From Celeribacter marinus (GTDB taxonomy: Bacteria > Pseudomonadota > Alphaproteobacteria > Rhodobacterales > Rhodobacteraceae): a DNA stretch of 64,000 nt. Below are positions 10,338 through 19,223 of this stretch, one piece after another (positions within the stretch are counted from its first letter, which is position 1; every line of letters begins with the position of its first letter). Made by a program: the position numbers and the translations under genes. The notes below the pieces were generated by a model. It did no database searches. It was not told where the DNA came from and saw nothing but the letters and a program-made list of their open reading frames with translations. The DNA lies in contig NZ_CP012023.1 of the NCBI RefSeq assembly GCF_001308265.1, positions 944,932 to 1,008,931 on the forward strand, in the 5' to 3' direction.

Positions 10338-12335
10338 TTACTCGAATTCCATAATTATTTCATCAACCGCAAGGCTGTCGCCCGCACCTGCGTTGATCTT
10401 GGACACGACACCCTTGCGCTCGGCGCGCAGGATGTTTTCCATTTTCATCGCCTCAATGGTGCACAATGATTGCCCCTCTTGAACCTCGTCGCCCACAGCA
10501 ACATCCACTTTCACCACCAGACCCGGCATTGGGCACAAGAGCAACTTCGATGTGTCTGGCGGCAACTTTTCGATCATGTGCTTGGACAATTCGGCAGCGC
10601 GCGGCGAACGCACGAATACCTTCATATCTGCCCCACGGTTGCGAATGCGAAACCCACCCGGCAACTTGCCAACTTTTAGCGTCAATGGCCCACCCGCCAT
10701 ATCGATCACAGCTAAACTGTCACCAGGCACCCAATTGCTTTCACAGCGTAGTTTTTTGCCGTTTATCGAAACATTTGAACCTGTTTTGTCGGCCTCGATG
10801 TGAACGGGAAAGTCGCGCCCGTCGATTTGCACAACCCAATCATCAGGCACCACGCGTTCGTGGTTGTCCATACGACCCGATACGCGCGCACGGCGAATTT
10901 CGGCCACACGGTACATCGCCGCAGAGGCCGCCGCGATCCGCTCCAACTGATCATCCGCAAGCGTCACCCCCTCGAACCCGTCCGGATACTCCTCCTCGAT
11001 AAACGCAGTTGTGATGTTGCCCGAGATAAAGCGCGGGTGATCCATCACGGCGGACAAAAACGGCAGGTTATGACCAATGCCCTCTACCTCGAATGCGTCC
11101 AACGCATTGCGCATATTGTCGATCGCTGCGGCGCGGGTTTTGCCCCATGTGCACAGTTTTGCAATCATCGGATCGTAGTACATCGAAATTTCGCCGCCCT
11201 CATACACACCGGTGTCATTGCGCACGATGTCGTCGTCCGTCGCAATCTCAGCAGGCGGGCGGTATTTCTCAAGACGCCCGATCGAGGGAAGGAACCCACG
11301 GTAGGGATCCTCCGCATAGAGGCGGCTTTCAATCGCCCAACCGTTGATGCCGATATCGTCTTGGCTCAGCGACAATTTTTCGCCGTAAGCCACGCGGATC
11401 ATGTGCTCGACAAGGTCGATACCCGTGATCAACTCGGACACGGGGTGCTCCACCTGAAGGCGTGTGTTCATCTCAAGAAAGTAGAAATTGCGGTCGCCAT
11501 CGACGATGAATTCCACGGTGCCTGCGGAGGAATAGTTCACCGCTTTGGCAAGGGCCAAGGCCTCTTCACCCATCGCTTTGCGTGTCGCCGCGTCAAGGAA
11601 CGGACTTGGAGCCTCTTCGATCACTTTTTGGTTGCGGCGCTGAATGGAACATTCGCGCTCATTGACCCAAACGCCATTGCCGTGGCTGTCGCACAGCACC
11701 TGAATTTCGATGTGGCGTGGCTGTGTGACGAATTTCTCGATGAAAATACGGTCATCGCCAAACGAACTTGCGGCCTCGTTCTTGGACGCTTGGAACCCTT
11801 CGCGGGCCTCGATGTCATTCCATGCCACACGCATGCCTTTACCGCCGCCGCCTGCGGAGGCTTTGATCATCACAGGATAGCCGATCTCGGTGGAGATTTT
11901 CACCGCCTCGTCGGCATCGGCGATCTCGCCCATGTAACCCGGAACCGTAGTCACGCCTGCTTCGGCGGCAAGCTTTTTCGATGTGATTTTATCCCCCATC
12001 GCCTCAATCGCCCCAGTAGGTGGCCCGATAAAGGCGACACCTTCGGCGGCGAGCGCCTCGGCAAATTTGGAATTTTCGGACAAGAAGCCATAGCCCGGAT
12101 GGACAGCCTGCGCCCCTGTTTGGCGGACGGCATCCATGATTTTGTCGATGACAATGTAGGACTGATTTGAGGGGGGCGGACCGATATTGACAGCTTCGTC
12201 GGCCATTTGGACATGGAGCGCATGTTTGTCAGCGTCTGAATAAACAGCAACCGTTTTGATCCCCATTTTTTGCGCTGTTTTGATAACACGGCAAGCAATC
12301 TCGCCACGGTTCGCAATCAAAATCTTGTCGAACAT
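10338..12335 (-). CDS. pccA: Propionyl-CoA carboxylase alpha subunit (biotin carboxylase + BCCP)
   Basis: ATP-dependent carboxylation of biotin, feeding the PccB carboxyltransferase that makes methylmalonyl-CoA. The 665 residues contain the biotin carboxylase N-domain (FDKILIANRGEIACRV), ATP-grasp with the glycine-rich KASAGGGGKGMR, the BT linker region, and a biotinyl domain with EAMKMEN where Lys631 is the biotinylation site. I chose the ATG at 12335; the longer frame adds 17 residues unlike the family. It is separated from pccB by four small genes and a lipoprotein gene, all on the same strand. Confidence 0.96.
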   Translation of the reverse strand: MFDKILIANRGEIACRVIKTAQKMGIKTVAVYSDADKHALHVQMADEAVNIGPPPSNQSYIVIDKIMDAVRQTGAQAVHPGYGFLSENSKFAEALAAEGVAFIGPPTGAIEAMGDKITSKKLAAEAGVTTVPGYMGEIADADEAVKISTEIGYPVMIKASAGGGGKGMRVAWNDIEAREGFQASKNEAASSFGDDRIFIEKFVTQPRHIEIQVLCDSHGNGVWVNERECSIQRRNQKVIEEAPSPFLDAATRKAMGEEALALAKAVNYSSAGTVEFIVDGDRNFYFLEMNTRLQVEHPVSELITGIDLVEHMIRVAYGEKLSLSQDDIGINGWAIESRLYAEDPYRGFLPSIGRLEKYRPPAEIATDDDIVRNDTGVYEGGEISMYYDPMIAKLCTWGKTRAAAIDNMRNALDAFEVEGIGHNLPFLSAVMDHPRFISGNITTAFIEEEYPDGFEGVTLADDQLERIAAASAAMYRVAEIRRARVSGRMDNHERVVPDDWVVQIDGRDFPVHIEADKTGSNVSINGKKLRCESNWVPGDSLAVIDMAGGPLTLKVGKLPGGFRIRNRGADMKVFVRSPRAAELSKHMIEKLPPDTSKLLLCPMPGLVVKVDVAVGDEVQEGQSLCTIEAMKMENILRAERKGVVSKINAGAGDSLAVDEIIMEFE

Positions 12336-12425
12336 ATCCCGTCCCTCTCTCGTTATAGTCGTGCCCGCGACATGGGCCGCGCCCATGCCACCGGATGCGC
12401 CGCGATAGGCGGCGCGCCAATAGAA

Positions 12426-12459
12426 AAAGGCTCCCGAACGCTTGCGCGCGGGAACCTTT
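12426..12459 (-). terminator. Terminator after the small lipoprotein gene
   Basis: An 11-base stem (12426-12436 with 12449-12459) that contains one G-U pair when read on the - strand, followed by a T-run. It lies 47 bases past the lipoprotein stop and 90 bases before the pccA start, implying a separate pccA promoter. Confidence 0.7.
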
Positions 12460-12506
12460 GGTGATGCGATATAGGCGTGCGGTGCGCAGGACGCTCCGCC
12501 GCGAAA

Positions 12507-12701
12507 TTACATGTCGTTGAGCAATGCACCGCCTGCGGCGCCGATAGCGGCTCCGGTAACACATTTGCCATTGGAGATGATTTCACCAGCGACACAGCCA
12601 AGGCCAGCACCGACGATAGCGCGTTGCATATCTTGGTTTTCCATACACCCTGTGAGGGCTGTTGCGGACAGAAGGGTGAAAGCGAGAATTGTTTTGCGCA
12701 T
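12507..12701 (-). CDS. Small glycine-zipper lipoprotein
   Basis: 64-residue predicted lipoprotein. MRKTILAFTLLSATALTGC is a type II signal with lipobox LTGC. The short mature part (GAGLGCVAGE...GAAIGAAGGALLND) is a glycine-zipper, as in the small outer-membrane YMGG/17 kDa-type lipoproteins. Such proteins occur frequently in Rhodobacterales, but no specific role is known. I chose the start at 12701 because the longer frame has no signal peptide. It has its own terminator and lies between pccA and the small-gene block. Confidence 0.75.
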   Translation of the reverse strand: MRKTILAFTLLSATALTGCMENQDMQRAIVGAGLGCVAGEIISNGKCVTGAAIGAAGGALLNDM

Positions 12702-13041
12702 TTTGCTGCTCTTTGTTGGGGAATGCCTGAACAAAGAATGCTCTCGAATGGCGATGACGCCAAGTTCTTTTTCATCCCATCTGCAAAATCGGCGATCTTT
12801 GGCGCATAAGCTGCATACACGGCGTGCACTGAAAAATGGCGAGAGCCGAACGGGGAACATTCGGCCCTCGCCAGAGGGGAAGGGTAACGGTTTTCAACAT
12901 ATGCCGTCATGTTGCTGGACATGCTCGACACACCATCAACGTGGGCATTGTCCCCGCAACACACAAGCCCACGGTGATCACGCTGTGGTAAACAGGCGGT
13001 GATCTGCGCATGAGGTATCTGTGCAAGCGGAGTTTTGCGCA
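12702..13041. other. Intergenic stretch between lipoprotein gene and DUF block
   Basis: No convincing coding sequence in 340 bases. It contains the terminator hairpin at 12838-12872 and, presumably, the promoter of the lipoprotein gene in the 130 bases above it. The remainder (12873-13041) shows nothing I recognise. Confidence 0.6.
12838..12872 (-). terminator. Terminator after the 138-residue conserved gene
   Basis: A 13-base stem with one mismatch (12838-12850 with 12860-12872, core GGCGAG and CCGAA) followed on the - strand by ATTTTTC. It lies about 170 bases past the stop of the upstream gene. Confidence 0.65.
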
Positions 13042-13458
13042 TCAGGTGTCCCAAATCTCGTCTTCTTTGAAGCCGTCTGGCCCCTGTCCGCCTTCCAATT
13101 CCATCACATCGGCAAAGGTCACGCGCGCAATTTTGGTATTGATCATCAGCATCGCCTCATAAGAAGCGGGATCAAAATTGTCAGGATCAGCGGGGATCAC
13201 TTCGCGGCCAAATAGCCACGACAAGCGGCCCGCATCAAGATTGCCGCGCTCGAACGGCTCTTCGCCAAAATAGATCCACAGACTTTCCATGAATGCATTG
13301 TCCGCGCGGCGATCCACATGTTTGCGATCTTTGTAGCGCTCAAGCGCCTTGAGCGGCGTCACCCCTTTGGGGTTTGCACGTCGAACGGTAAATTGAAAAT
13401 CGGAGCCGGGAAGACGTCCGGGAAATCCACGGTATTTGAGCATATAGTCGCGAGCCAT
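13042..13458 (-). CDS. Conserved hypothetical protein of the pcc cluster
   Basis: 138-residue soluble protein with no domain I can name. The N-terminus MARDYMLKYRGFPGRLPGSDFQF is basic and the C-terminus acidic (EGGQGPDGFKEDEIWD). The ATG at 13458 shares one base with the stop of the RidA-like gene (TGATG), so it is translationally coupled. It is the last gene of the pccB small-gene run. Its position suggests an accessory role in propionyl-CoA metabolism, but this is inference only. Confidence 0.6.
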   Translation of the reverse strand: MARDYMLKYRGFPGRLPGSDFQFTVRRANPKGVTPLKALERYKDRKHVDRRADNAFMESLWIYFGEEPFERGNLDAGRLSWLFGREVIPADPDNFDPASYEAMLMINTKIARVTFADVMELEGGQGPDGFKEDEIWDT

Positions 13459-13865
13459 CAAAGAGCCTCCTGATCGGGACGGCGGGCAACACAGTCGATT
13501 TCGACCAACGCACCCACAGCCAAAGCGGTAACGCCCACAGTGGTCCGCGCGGGCAAACGGTCCGCGGGGAAATAGCTCTTATATGTGTCGTTGAACACCG
13601 CGTAATCGCGCTCGAACGCGGTTAGAAAACAACGACATTGCACAACGTGGCTTAGATCGAGGCCCAACTCGCCCAAGATGAGTGCCAGATTGTCCATAAC
13701 GCGGCGTGTCTGGGCCTCGACCCCTTGTGGCAATGGCGCATCGGGGGCATCGGGGTCGGTTGGCATCTGACCCGTCAAAATCACCCATCCATCATCCTCA
13801 ACCGCATGAGAAAACGGCGCGACAGGGCGCGGCCCAGTTCCGAACAAGTGGAATTTAGCAGACAT
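13458..13865 (-). CDS. RidA/YjgF family protein (Rid subfamily)
   Basis: 135-residue member of the RidA/YER057c/UK114 family. Classical RidA trimers deaminate reactive enamine/imine intermediates and need a conserved arginine in the C-terminal part. Here the region RLPARTTVGVTALAVGALVEIDCVA corresponds to the RxxVxVxxLPxxxxVEIE family signature, so that arginine appears retained. The ATG at 13865 overlaps the preceding stop by one base. The substrate is not known, and many Rid-like subfamilies have unrelated roles. Confidence 0.82.
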   Translation of the reverse strand: MSAKFHLFGTGPRPVAPFSHAVEDDGWVILTGQMPTDPDAPDAPLPQGVEAQTRRVMDNLALILGELGLDLSHVVQCRCFLTAFERDYAVFNDTYKSYFPADRLPARTTVGVTALAVGALVEIDCVARRPDQEAL

Positions 13866-14272
13866 TAGAAGGCCTCCCAAGCGCAGGTTGAGCCATCTCG
13901 GCTATACATCTCGAACACTTCCGCGATATCCGGATTGGGCGTTCCAAACTCCGTGGGCGCCTGCGCCAATGAAATCACGATCATCGCAGGGTCTGACGCA
14001 GCGAGGCGCGGGAGCGCAAAGCTCTCGCACAAGTACGCCAAATCGGCTTCCAAATCTTGATAGCTCATATCAGCCAAACGGGTGGGCAACTCAGGCGCAA
14101 GAAAGCGAAAGCGCGCCATGACATCTTGTTCAGGGTGATCCATCAGGCTTTCGTAAAATGAGACGGTCTGGCCAGACGGCACGGCAATAGTTGTTTCATC
14201 GACACTGGATTGCTCCGCGTTTGCCAATGGCACAAAAGCAAACACAGACAAAAGGATCGCAATGCTACGCAT
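13865..14272 (-). CDS. Secreted protein, DUF6497-like
   Basis: 135-residue protein with a signal peptide (MRSIAILLSVFAFVPLANAE). The mature part resembles the Rhodobacterales family DUF6497: VPSGQTVSFYESLMDHP, RFRFLAPEL and an acidic LAYLCESFALP region, with a C-terminal Cys (CAWEAF). The family name is a tentative recollection. I chose the ATG at 14272 because the longer frame lacks a signal peptide. It overlaps the upstream gene by 8 bases and abuts the RidA-like gene. Confidence 0.65.
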   Translation of the reverse strand: MRSIAILLSVFAFVPLANAEQSSVDETTIAVPSGQTVSFYESLMDHPEQDVMARFRFLAPELPTRLADMSYQDLEADLAYLCESFALPRLAASDPAMIVISLAQAPTEFGTPNPDIAEVFEMYSRDGSTCAWEAF

Positions 14273-14630
14273 GATCTGCCTCCTCACGCGTGGCATGCGC
14301 AATCCACCGCGCGCGGCGCACTGGGTCCGACAAAACATCCGCAACAATAGCCTCGCAATGCGCCTTAGGGAAAGCACCGGCGACGCCGCCACCGGCGATC
14401 ACTTCGAGATCATCACCGACCACACGCACTGAAACTGCGGGCGCAAACCCGCGCAGGGTTTGAAGCGCACGCCACATATCCTGACGCACTTGGCGCGCCA
14501 TACGACCACGGCGCAGCGCAGCACCGCCCGAAATCACAGCCGTAGCCGCGAAATCGAAACGCGCGGGCAAACGGCGCGCCAACGTTAGCGTGTCGCCCTC
14601 AACTTTGATATGCCAGTTCTTGCGTGCCAT
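14265..14630 (-). CDS. Conserved hypothetical protein downstream of pccB
   Basis: 121-residue basic soluble protein beginning MARKNWHIKVEGDTLTLARRLPARF, with a run of arginine-rich residues (LRRGRMARQVRQDMWRALQTLRG). No domain is recognised. It starts 18 bases after pccB on the same strand, so it is very probably in the pccB transcript. Homologues between pccB and pccA are, I believe, common in Rhodobacterales. Confidence 0.6.
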   Translation of the reverse strand: MARKNWHIKVEGDTLTLARRLPARFDFAATAVISGGAALRRGRMARQVRQDMWRALQTLRGFAPAVSVRVVGDDLEVIAGGGVAGAFPKAHCEAIVADVLSDPVRRARWIAHATREEADHA

Positions 14631-14648
14631 AGGTGCCTTTGCCCGTGC

Positions 14649-16181
14649 TCAGAGCGGAATGTTGTCGTGTTTCTTCCACGGATTTTCGAGCTTTTTATGG
14701 CGCAAACTCGCAAAGGCACGCGCCACACGTTTGCGGGTCGAGCGCGGTTGGATCACCTCATCGATGAACCCACGCTCGGCGGCCACAAACGGATTGGCAA
14801 AACGGTCTTCGTAATTCGCGGTATGCTGCGCAATTTTATCTGCATCGCCAAGGTCGGCACGGTGGATAATCTCGGTCGCGCCTTTTGCCCCCATCACAGC
14901 GATTTGCGCCGTGAGCCATGCGTAGTTGAAATCACCGCGCAGGTGTTTGGACGACATGACGTCATAGGCACCGCCGTATGCTTTGCGGGTGATCACCGTC
15001 ACTTTCGGCACGGTTGCCTCGCCATAAGCAAAGAGCAATTTTGCGCCATGTTTGATCACGCCGCCGTATTCCTGCGCCGTGCCGGGTAGGAACCCGGGCA
15101 CATCGACAAGCGTGAGCACGGGGATGTTGAAGGCATCCGAAAACCGTACAAACCGCGCCGCCTTTTTGGAGCTGTCGATATCAAGACAGCCCGCGAGCAC
15201 CATCGGCTGATTGGCCACAACTGCCACGGTCTGCCCCTCAAGACGGATAAAGCCCGTGATGATGTTCTTCGCGTGGTCTTCTTGAATTTCGTAGAAATCC
15301 CCCTCGTCCGCGATCTTATGAATCACTTCTTTCATGTCGTAAGGCGTGTTGGGGTTGTCGGGGATGATCGTATCGAGGCTGGCCTCAATGCGTGCCGGAT
15401 CGTCAAAGAATGGACGAGTCGGCACGCCATTGCGGTTGTTGAGCGGCAAGAAATCGACGAGGCGGCGCACTTCGGCAAGTGCCTCGATATCGTTTTCAAA
15501 AGCGCCATCAGCCACAGAGGATTTTTTGGTATGGGTGGAGGCCCCGCCCAATTCCTCGGCTGTTACGACCTCGTTGGTCACGGTTTTCACCACATCGGGG
15601 CCGGTCACGAACATATAGGACGTGTCTTTGACCATAAAGATGAAATCGGTCATGGCGGGTGAATACACCGCGCCACCGGCGCACGGCCCCATGATCACAG
15701 AAATCTGTGGCACAACGCCCGAGGCCATGATGTTACGTTGGAACACCTCGGCGTACCCCGCAAGGCTGTCGACGCCTTCCTGAATACGCGCACCGCCAGA
15801 GTCGTTGAGGCCAATCACGGGCGCGCCGTTTTGCATCGCCATATCCATGATCTTGCAAATCTTTTGCGCGTGGGTTTCCGACAGAGAGCCGCCGAACACG
15901 GTAAAGTCCTGTGAGAACACATAGACCATACGGCCATTGATCGTGCCCCAGCCCGTAATCACACCATCGCCTGCGGGTTTAGAGTTTTCCATGCCAAACT
16001 CGACGCAGCGGTGCGTCTTGAACATGTCAAACTCTTCGAACGATCCCTCGTCGAGCAGCAACTCGACCCGCTCGCGGGCGGTCAGCTTGCCTTTGGCGTG
16101 CTGGGCATCGATACGGCGTTGTCCTCCGCCCAAGCGGGCCTCGTCGCGGCGGTCATGCAGTTCTTTGATAATGTCTTTCAC
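14649..16181 (-). CDS. pccB: Propionyl-CoA carboxylase beta subunit (carboxyltransferase)
   Basis: Transfers CO2 from carboxybiotin on PccA to propionyl-CoA. The 510 residues hold the two crotonase-like halves of acyl-CoA carboxyltransferases, with the [22 protein letters not shown] start, the oxyanion segment [11 protein letters not shown] (~130) and [12 protein letters not shown], then DVPGFLPG and [11 protein letters not shown] in the second half. I start it at the GTG at 16181 (MKDIIKEL), which has a perfect AGGAGG 6 bases upstream; the TTG at 16199 would include that SD inside the coding region. Half-sites of a PccR-like operator lie just upstream. Confidence 0.96.
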   Translation of the reverse strand: MKDIIKELHDRRDEARLGGGQRRIDAQHAKGKLTARERVELLLDEGSFEEFDMFKTHRCVEFGMENSKPAGDGVITGWGTINGRMVYVFSQDFTVFGGSLSETHAQKICKIMDMAMQNGAPVIGLNDSGGARIQEGVDSLAGYAEVFQRNIMASGVVPQISVIMGPCAGGAVYSPAMTDFIFMVKDTSYMFVTGPDVVKTVTNEVVTAEELGGASTHTKKSSVADGAFENDIEALAEVRRLVDFLPLNNRNGVPTRPFFDDPARIEASLDTIIPDNPNTPYDMKEVIHKIADEGDFYEIQEDHAKNIITGFIRLEGQTVAVVANQPMVLAGCLDIDSSKKAARFVRFSDAFNIPVLTLVDVPGFLPGTAQEYGGVIKHGAKLLFAYGEATVPKVTVITRKAYGGAYDVMSSKHLRGDFNYAWLTAQIAVMGAKGATEIIHRADLGDADKIAQHTANYEDRFANPFVAAERGFIDEVIQPRSTRKRVARAFASLRHKKLENPWKKHDNIPL

Positions 16182-16187
16182 GGGTGG

Positions 16188-16193
16188 CCTCCT
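16188..16193 (-). promoter_or_regulatory. Shine-Dalgarno fixing the pccB GTG start
   Basis: AGGAGG on the - strand, six bases before the GTG at 16181. It supports the shorter 510-residue product over a TTG start six codons upstream. Confidence 0.85.
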
Positions 16194-16252
16194 CGTCAAT
16201 TCACCTGCACCTTAGCTGTGGAATGTGTTGCCTCAAAGAAGAGTCTGGCAGA

Positions 16253-16300
16253 TTTGCAAAGGATGCAAAAAGACCTTACCGCGAAATGCAAAACTGCAAA
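16253..16300. promoter_or_regulatory. Cluster of TGCAAA half-sites upstream of pccB (probable PccR operator)
   Basis: Four same-direction copies of an octamer: TTTGCAAA 16253, GATGCAAA 16262, AATGCAAA 16285, ACTGCAAA 16293. An inverted copy (TTTTGCATC) is at 16361-16369, just before the MFS gene. In Rhodobacter sphaeroides PccR binds TTTGCAAA-N4-TTTGCAAA in front of pccB. Here the copies are spaced 8-9 bases apart rather than 12, so this is a variant, and its recognition by the encoded regulator is inferred. Confidence 0.65.
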
Positions 16301-16413
16301 TTGCGTCAGATCAAAGTTCAGCCCCTTACGGAAAATTCTCCTGCACCCCTACATGTGCGATTTTGCATCAAGATTGGCATGGACAGGGCGCACCCGCCCC
16401 CTATCCTGACCCG

Positions 16414-17628
16414 ATGACACAGATCCGCGCACGCTTTCTCGACCGCACAACGCCACCCCACATCATGACCTTAGTGATGATGGCGGGGCTTCAAGCGATG
16501 ACAATGAACATCTACTTGCCCGCGCTCCCGCGCATGGCGGATCATTTCGGGACAACCTACGGACTTATTCAGTTGTCCGTGGCGGTTTTTATGGCCACCA
16601 ATGCTGTGCTTCAAATCTTTATCGGGCCAATCTCTGACCGCTACGGGCGCCGCCCCGTCGTTTTGATTGGTATTGCGCTTTTCTTATTGGCCACTTTGGG
16701 CGTTATCTACGCGCCGACCCTCGAAGCGTTTTTGATCATGCGCGCGGGTCAGGCCGCGATTGTCACCGCTATGGTCCTCTCACGCGCCATCGTCCGTGAT
16801 ATCGCCCCGCCCGAAGAGGCCGGCTCGATGCTTGCTTATGTGACCATGGGCATGGCCTTGGTTCCTATGATTGCCCCAACCGTTGGCGGCCTTTTGACCA
16901 ATCTCTACGGTTGGGAATCGTCATTTTGGGTGCTGTTTGGTGTCGGCGTCTTGCTTTTAATGGTTGTATGGTTCGACCTCAAAGAAACCGCGCCGAAATC
17001 AGACGTGTCGTTACTGGGCCAGATACACAACTTCCCCGAACTGATCACATCTAAGCGGTTTATTGGCTACACCCTTTCGGTGACCTGCGCCTCGGGAGCG
17101 TTTTTCGCCTACATCGGGGGCGCGGCTTATGTGGGTAAAACGCTCTTTGGGCTGAGCGAAGCAAAGCTGGGCCTCTACATGGGCACCCCCGCGCTAGGCT
17201 ATTTCTTTGGCAACTTCATCGCAGGTCGGTATTCGCGCCGCGTGGGGATCAACCGTATGATCCTAGCGGGCGGCATTGTCGCCACATCGGGCATATTCGC
17301 CGCACTTGTATTTTCTGTCGTTGGACACAGCTCCGTCAATATCTTCTTTGGCGCTATGGTGTTTCTCGGCTTAGGCAACGGCATGCAGATCCCAAACGGG
17401 TTAGCGGGTAGTATGATGGTGCGCCCGCAACTGGCTGGCACCGCGGCGGGGCTTGGCGGCTCGATCATGCTTGCGGGTGGCGCGTCGATCTCTGCCTTTG
17501 CGGGGACGCTTTTGGGTGGATCGTCTGGCGAAATTCCATTGCTGTTTCTCATGACACTCATGTCACTCGCCGCAATTGTCGCAATATTGAGCGTGATGGC
17601 GCGCGAGCATCGCCTCGGGCTTGCCTGA
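16414..17628 (+). CDS. Bcr/CflA-type multidrug efflux MFS transporter
   Basis: 404-residue 12-TM major facilitator of the DHA1 Bcr/CflA group. The signature MNIYLPALPRMADHFG... in TM1 and GPISDRYGRRPVVLIG (loop 2-3 motif A) are present, as is the antiporter region near RAGQAAIVTAMVLSRAIVRD. Substrate is unknown; homologues export bicyclomycin, chloramphenicol or sulfonamides. The ATG at 16414 gives a family-sized protein, whereas the upstream frame extends without similarity. It lies between pccB and pccR, with an inverted TGCAAA half-site 45 bases before its start. Confidence 0.87.
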   Translation: MTQIRARFLDRTTPPHIMTLVMMAGLQAMTMNIYLPALPRMADHFGTTYGLIQLSVAVFMATNAVLQIFIGPISDRYGRRPVVLIGIALFLLATLGVIYAPTLEAFLIMRAGQAAIVTAMVLSRAIVRDIAPPEEAGSMLAYVTMGMALVPMIAPTVGGLLTNLYGWESSFWVLFGVGVLLLMVVWFDLKETAPKSDVSLLGQIHNFPELITSKRFIGYTLSVTCASGAFFAYIGGAAYVGKTLFGLSEAKLGLYMGTPALGYFFGNFIAGRYSRRVGINRMILAGGIVATSGIFAALVFSVVGHSSVNIFFGAMVFLGLGNGMQIPNGLAGSMMVRPQLAGTAAGLGGSIMLAGGASISAFAGTLLGGSSGEIPLLFLMTLMSLAAIVAILSVMAREHRLGLA

Positions 17629-17646
17629 CGATATCTCTATCTGCTA

Positions 17647-17684
17647 TTTGCAAACCAGCGATCGCAACTGAGCAAAGCTGCAAA
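17647..17684. promoter_or_regulatory. TTTGCAAA half-sites upstream of pccR
   Basis: A perfect TTTGCAAA palindrome at 17647-17654 and a second GCTGCAAA at 17677-17684, within 75 bases of the pccR start. The match to the pccB operator suggests autoregulation. Confidence 0.6.
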
Positions 17685-17719
17685 CAATCGCACGCAGACA
17701 GGTATCGGGAGGATGAGAC

Positions 17720-19129
17720 ATGGCACAACAAAAACTCTATGCGGGCGCAAAACTGCGTGAGACACGCACGCGGCTCGGGCTCACGCAACGGGCCTTTGCC
17801 GAAAAGCTTGGCGTGTCCCTGCCCTACCTCAACCAGATGGAAAACAACAATCGCCCCGTCTCAACGGGGGTGGTTTTGGCCCTCGCCCAAGAGTTCGGGT
17901 TTGACGTCACAGAACTGTCCACAGGGGACGCCGAGCGCCTTGTCACCGACATGCGCGAAGCCCTCGCCGATCCGGTGTTTGCCGATGGCGCACCGCCCTT
18001 AGCGGACTTACGACTGGCCGCCTCGAACGCCCCCGCATTGGCGCGGTCCTTTTTGGAATTGCACCGTGCATATCGCCAAACCAACGAACGCCTCGCCTCC
18101 ATGGACGAGGCTTTTGACCGGGAGGATCGCCCCGCGCGCGCCTCGCCATGGGAAGAGGTGCGCGACTTTTTCCACTATTGCGACAACTACATCGATGCCG
18201 TGGACCGCGCCGCAGAAAACTTTGCCCGTCCACGAGATGATCAGCGTGGCAACCTGCGGGATGTGGCAACACTGGCCACCGAAAGCCTGTCCAAGCACGC
18301 AATCACGGTGAGGTATGCGCCCGAAGGTCTGCGCAAATATGATCCAGACACAGGACGCTTGACGATTTCGTCGCGCGCTTCACCGGCCACGCAAACCTTT
18401 CAGTTGCTGCACCAATTGGCTTTGATCACACAGGCGCAATTGCTTGACGCGACTTTGGATCTCGCACGCTTTCATTCGGATGAAAGCCGCCAGATTGCGC
18501 GCATTGGTTTGGCCAACTATTTTGCAGGCGCCGCACTCATGCCCTACACCGAATTTCTCGCCGCAGCCAAAGAGACGCGGCACGATTTGGAAGTGTTGGG
18601 AGAAAAATTTGGCGCCTCCATCGAACAGGTTGCCCACCGGCTCTCGACCCTGCAACGCCCCGGCGCAAAGGGCATTCCGTTTTTCTTTGTGCGCGTCGAT
18701 CAGGCGGGAACCATCACCAAACGCCACTCCTCTACGCGACTTCAATTTGCCCGCTACGGCGGTGCCTGTCCGCTTTGGAACGTCCATCAGGCATTCGAGC
18801 GCCCGGGACATTTCTTGCGGCAATTGGCGGAGACCCCCGACGGGGTGCGCTACCTGTCGATTGCCCGTGATGTGGCCAAATCAGGCGGCAGCTTTCACGC
18901 GCCGGTCCGCCGCTATGCCATCGGTTTGGGATGTGAGGTCACGCACGCCTCCGACATGGTCTATGCCGACGATCTGGACGTGACCAAACCCGCGGCGTTT
19001 GAACCTATCGGCATTTCGTGCCGCATCTGTGAACGCCGCAACTGTCATCAACGCTCTGTGCCGCCCCTAGAGCGCCGCCTGACCATTGACCCCGACAAGC
19101 GTGGCACACTGCCCTACCAAATCGAATAA
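17720..19129 (+). CDS. pccR: Short-chain fatty acyl-CoA regulator (PccR/ScfR family)
   Basis: 469-residue transcription factor of the ScfR group, which includes R. sphaeroides PccR (propionyl-CoA sensing activator) and mycobacterial RamB/PrpR-like proteins. Order: XRE helix-turn-helix (~8-62, TRLGLTQRAFAEKLGVSLPYLNQMENN), central ImmA/IrrE-like domain, and a C-terminal acyl-CoA-binding DUF2083 with cysteines in CRICERRNCHQR. The IrrE-like HExxH position reads HQLAL, so protease activity is unlikely. Start ATG 17720 has GGAGGATGAG upstream. It probably activates the pcc genes through the half-sites at 16253 and 17647. Confidence 0.88.
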   Translation: MAQQKLYAGAKLRETRTRLGLTQRAFAEKLGVSLPYLNQMENNNRPVSTGVVLALAQEFGFDVTELSTGDAERLVTDMREALADPVFADGAPPLADLRLAASNAPALARSFLELHRAYRQTNERLASMDEAFDREDRPARASPWEEVRDFFHYCDNYIDAVDRAAENFARPRDDQRGNLRDVATLATESLSKHAITVRYAPEGLRKYDPDTGRLTISSRASPATQTFQLLHQLALITQAQLLDATLDLARFHSDESRQIARIGLANYFAGAALMPYTEFLAAAKETRHDLEVLGEKFGASIEQVAHRLSTLQRPGAKGIPFFFVRVDQAGTITKRHSSTRLQFARYGGACPLWNVHQAFERPGHFLRQLAETPDGVRYLSIARDVAKSGGSFHAPVRRYAIGLGCEVTHASDMVYADDLDVTKPAAFEPIGISCRICERRNCHQRSVPPLERRLTIDPDKRGTLPYQIE

Positions 19130-19162
19130 AAGTGCTCAGGCGCGCATCAGCACATAAACGCG

Positions 19163-19191
19163 AAAAGCCGCCCCAAACGGAGCGGCTTTTT
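19163..19191 (+). terminator. Terminator after pccR
   Basis: A 9-base perfect stem (19163-19171 with 19182-19190; AAAAGCCGC) followed by a T-run, 33 bases past the pccR stop. Confidence 0.88.
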
Positions 19192-19223
19192 CGTCGTGTG
19201 TCACATCCCGAAAGGGAGGTAAG

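Noticed and set aside
10800..12170. 456-residue + strand frame
   Set aside because: Antisense shadow of pccA; the pccA frame carries all biotin-enzyme motifs.
12353..13054. 233-residue - strand frame
   Set aside because: Overlaps the supported lipoprotein gene in a different frame and crosses two terminator hairpins; no signal or domain.
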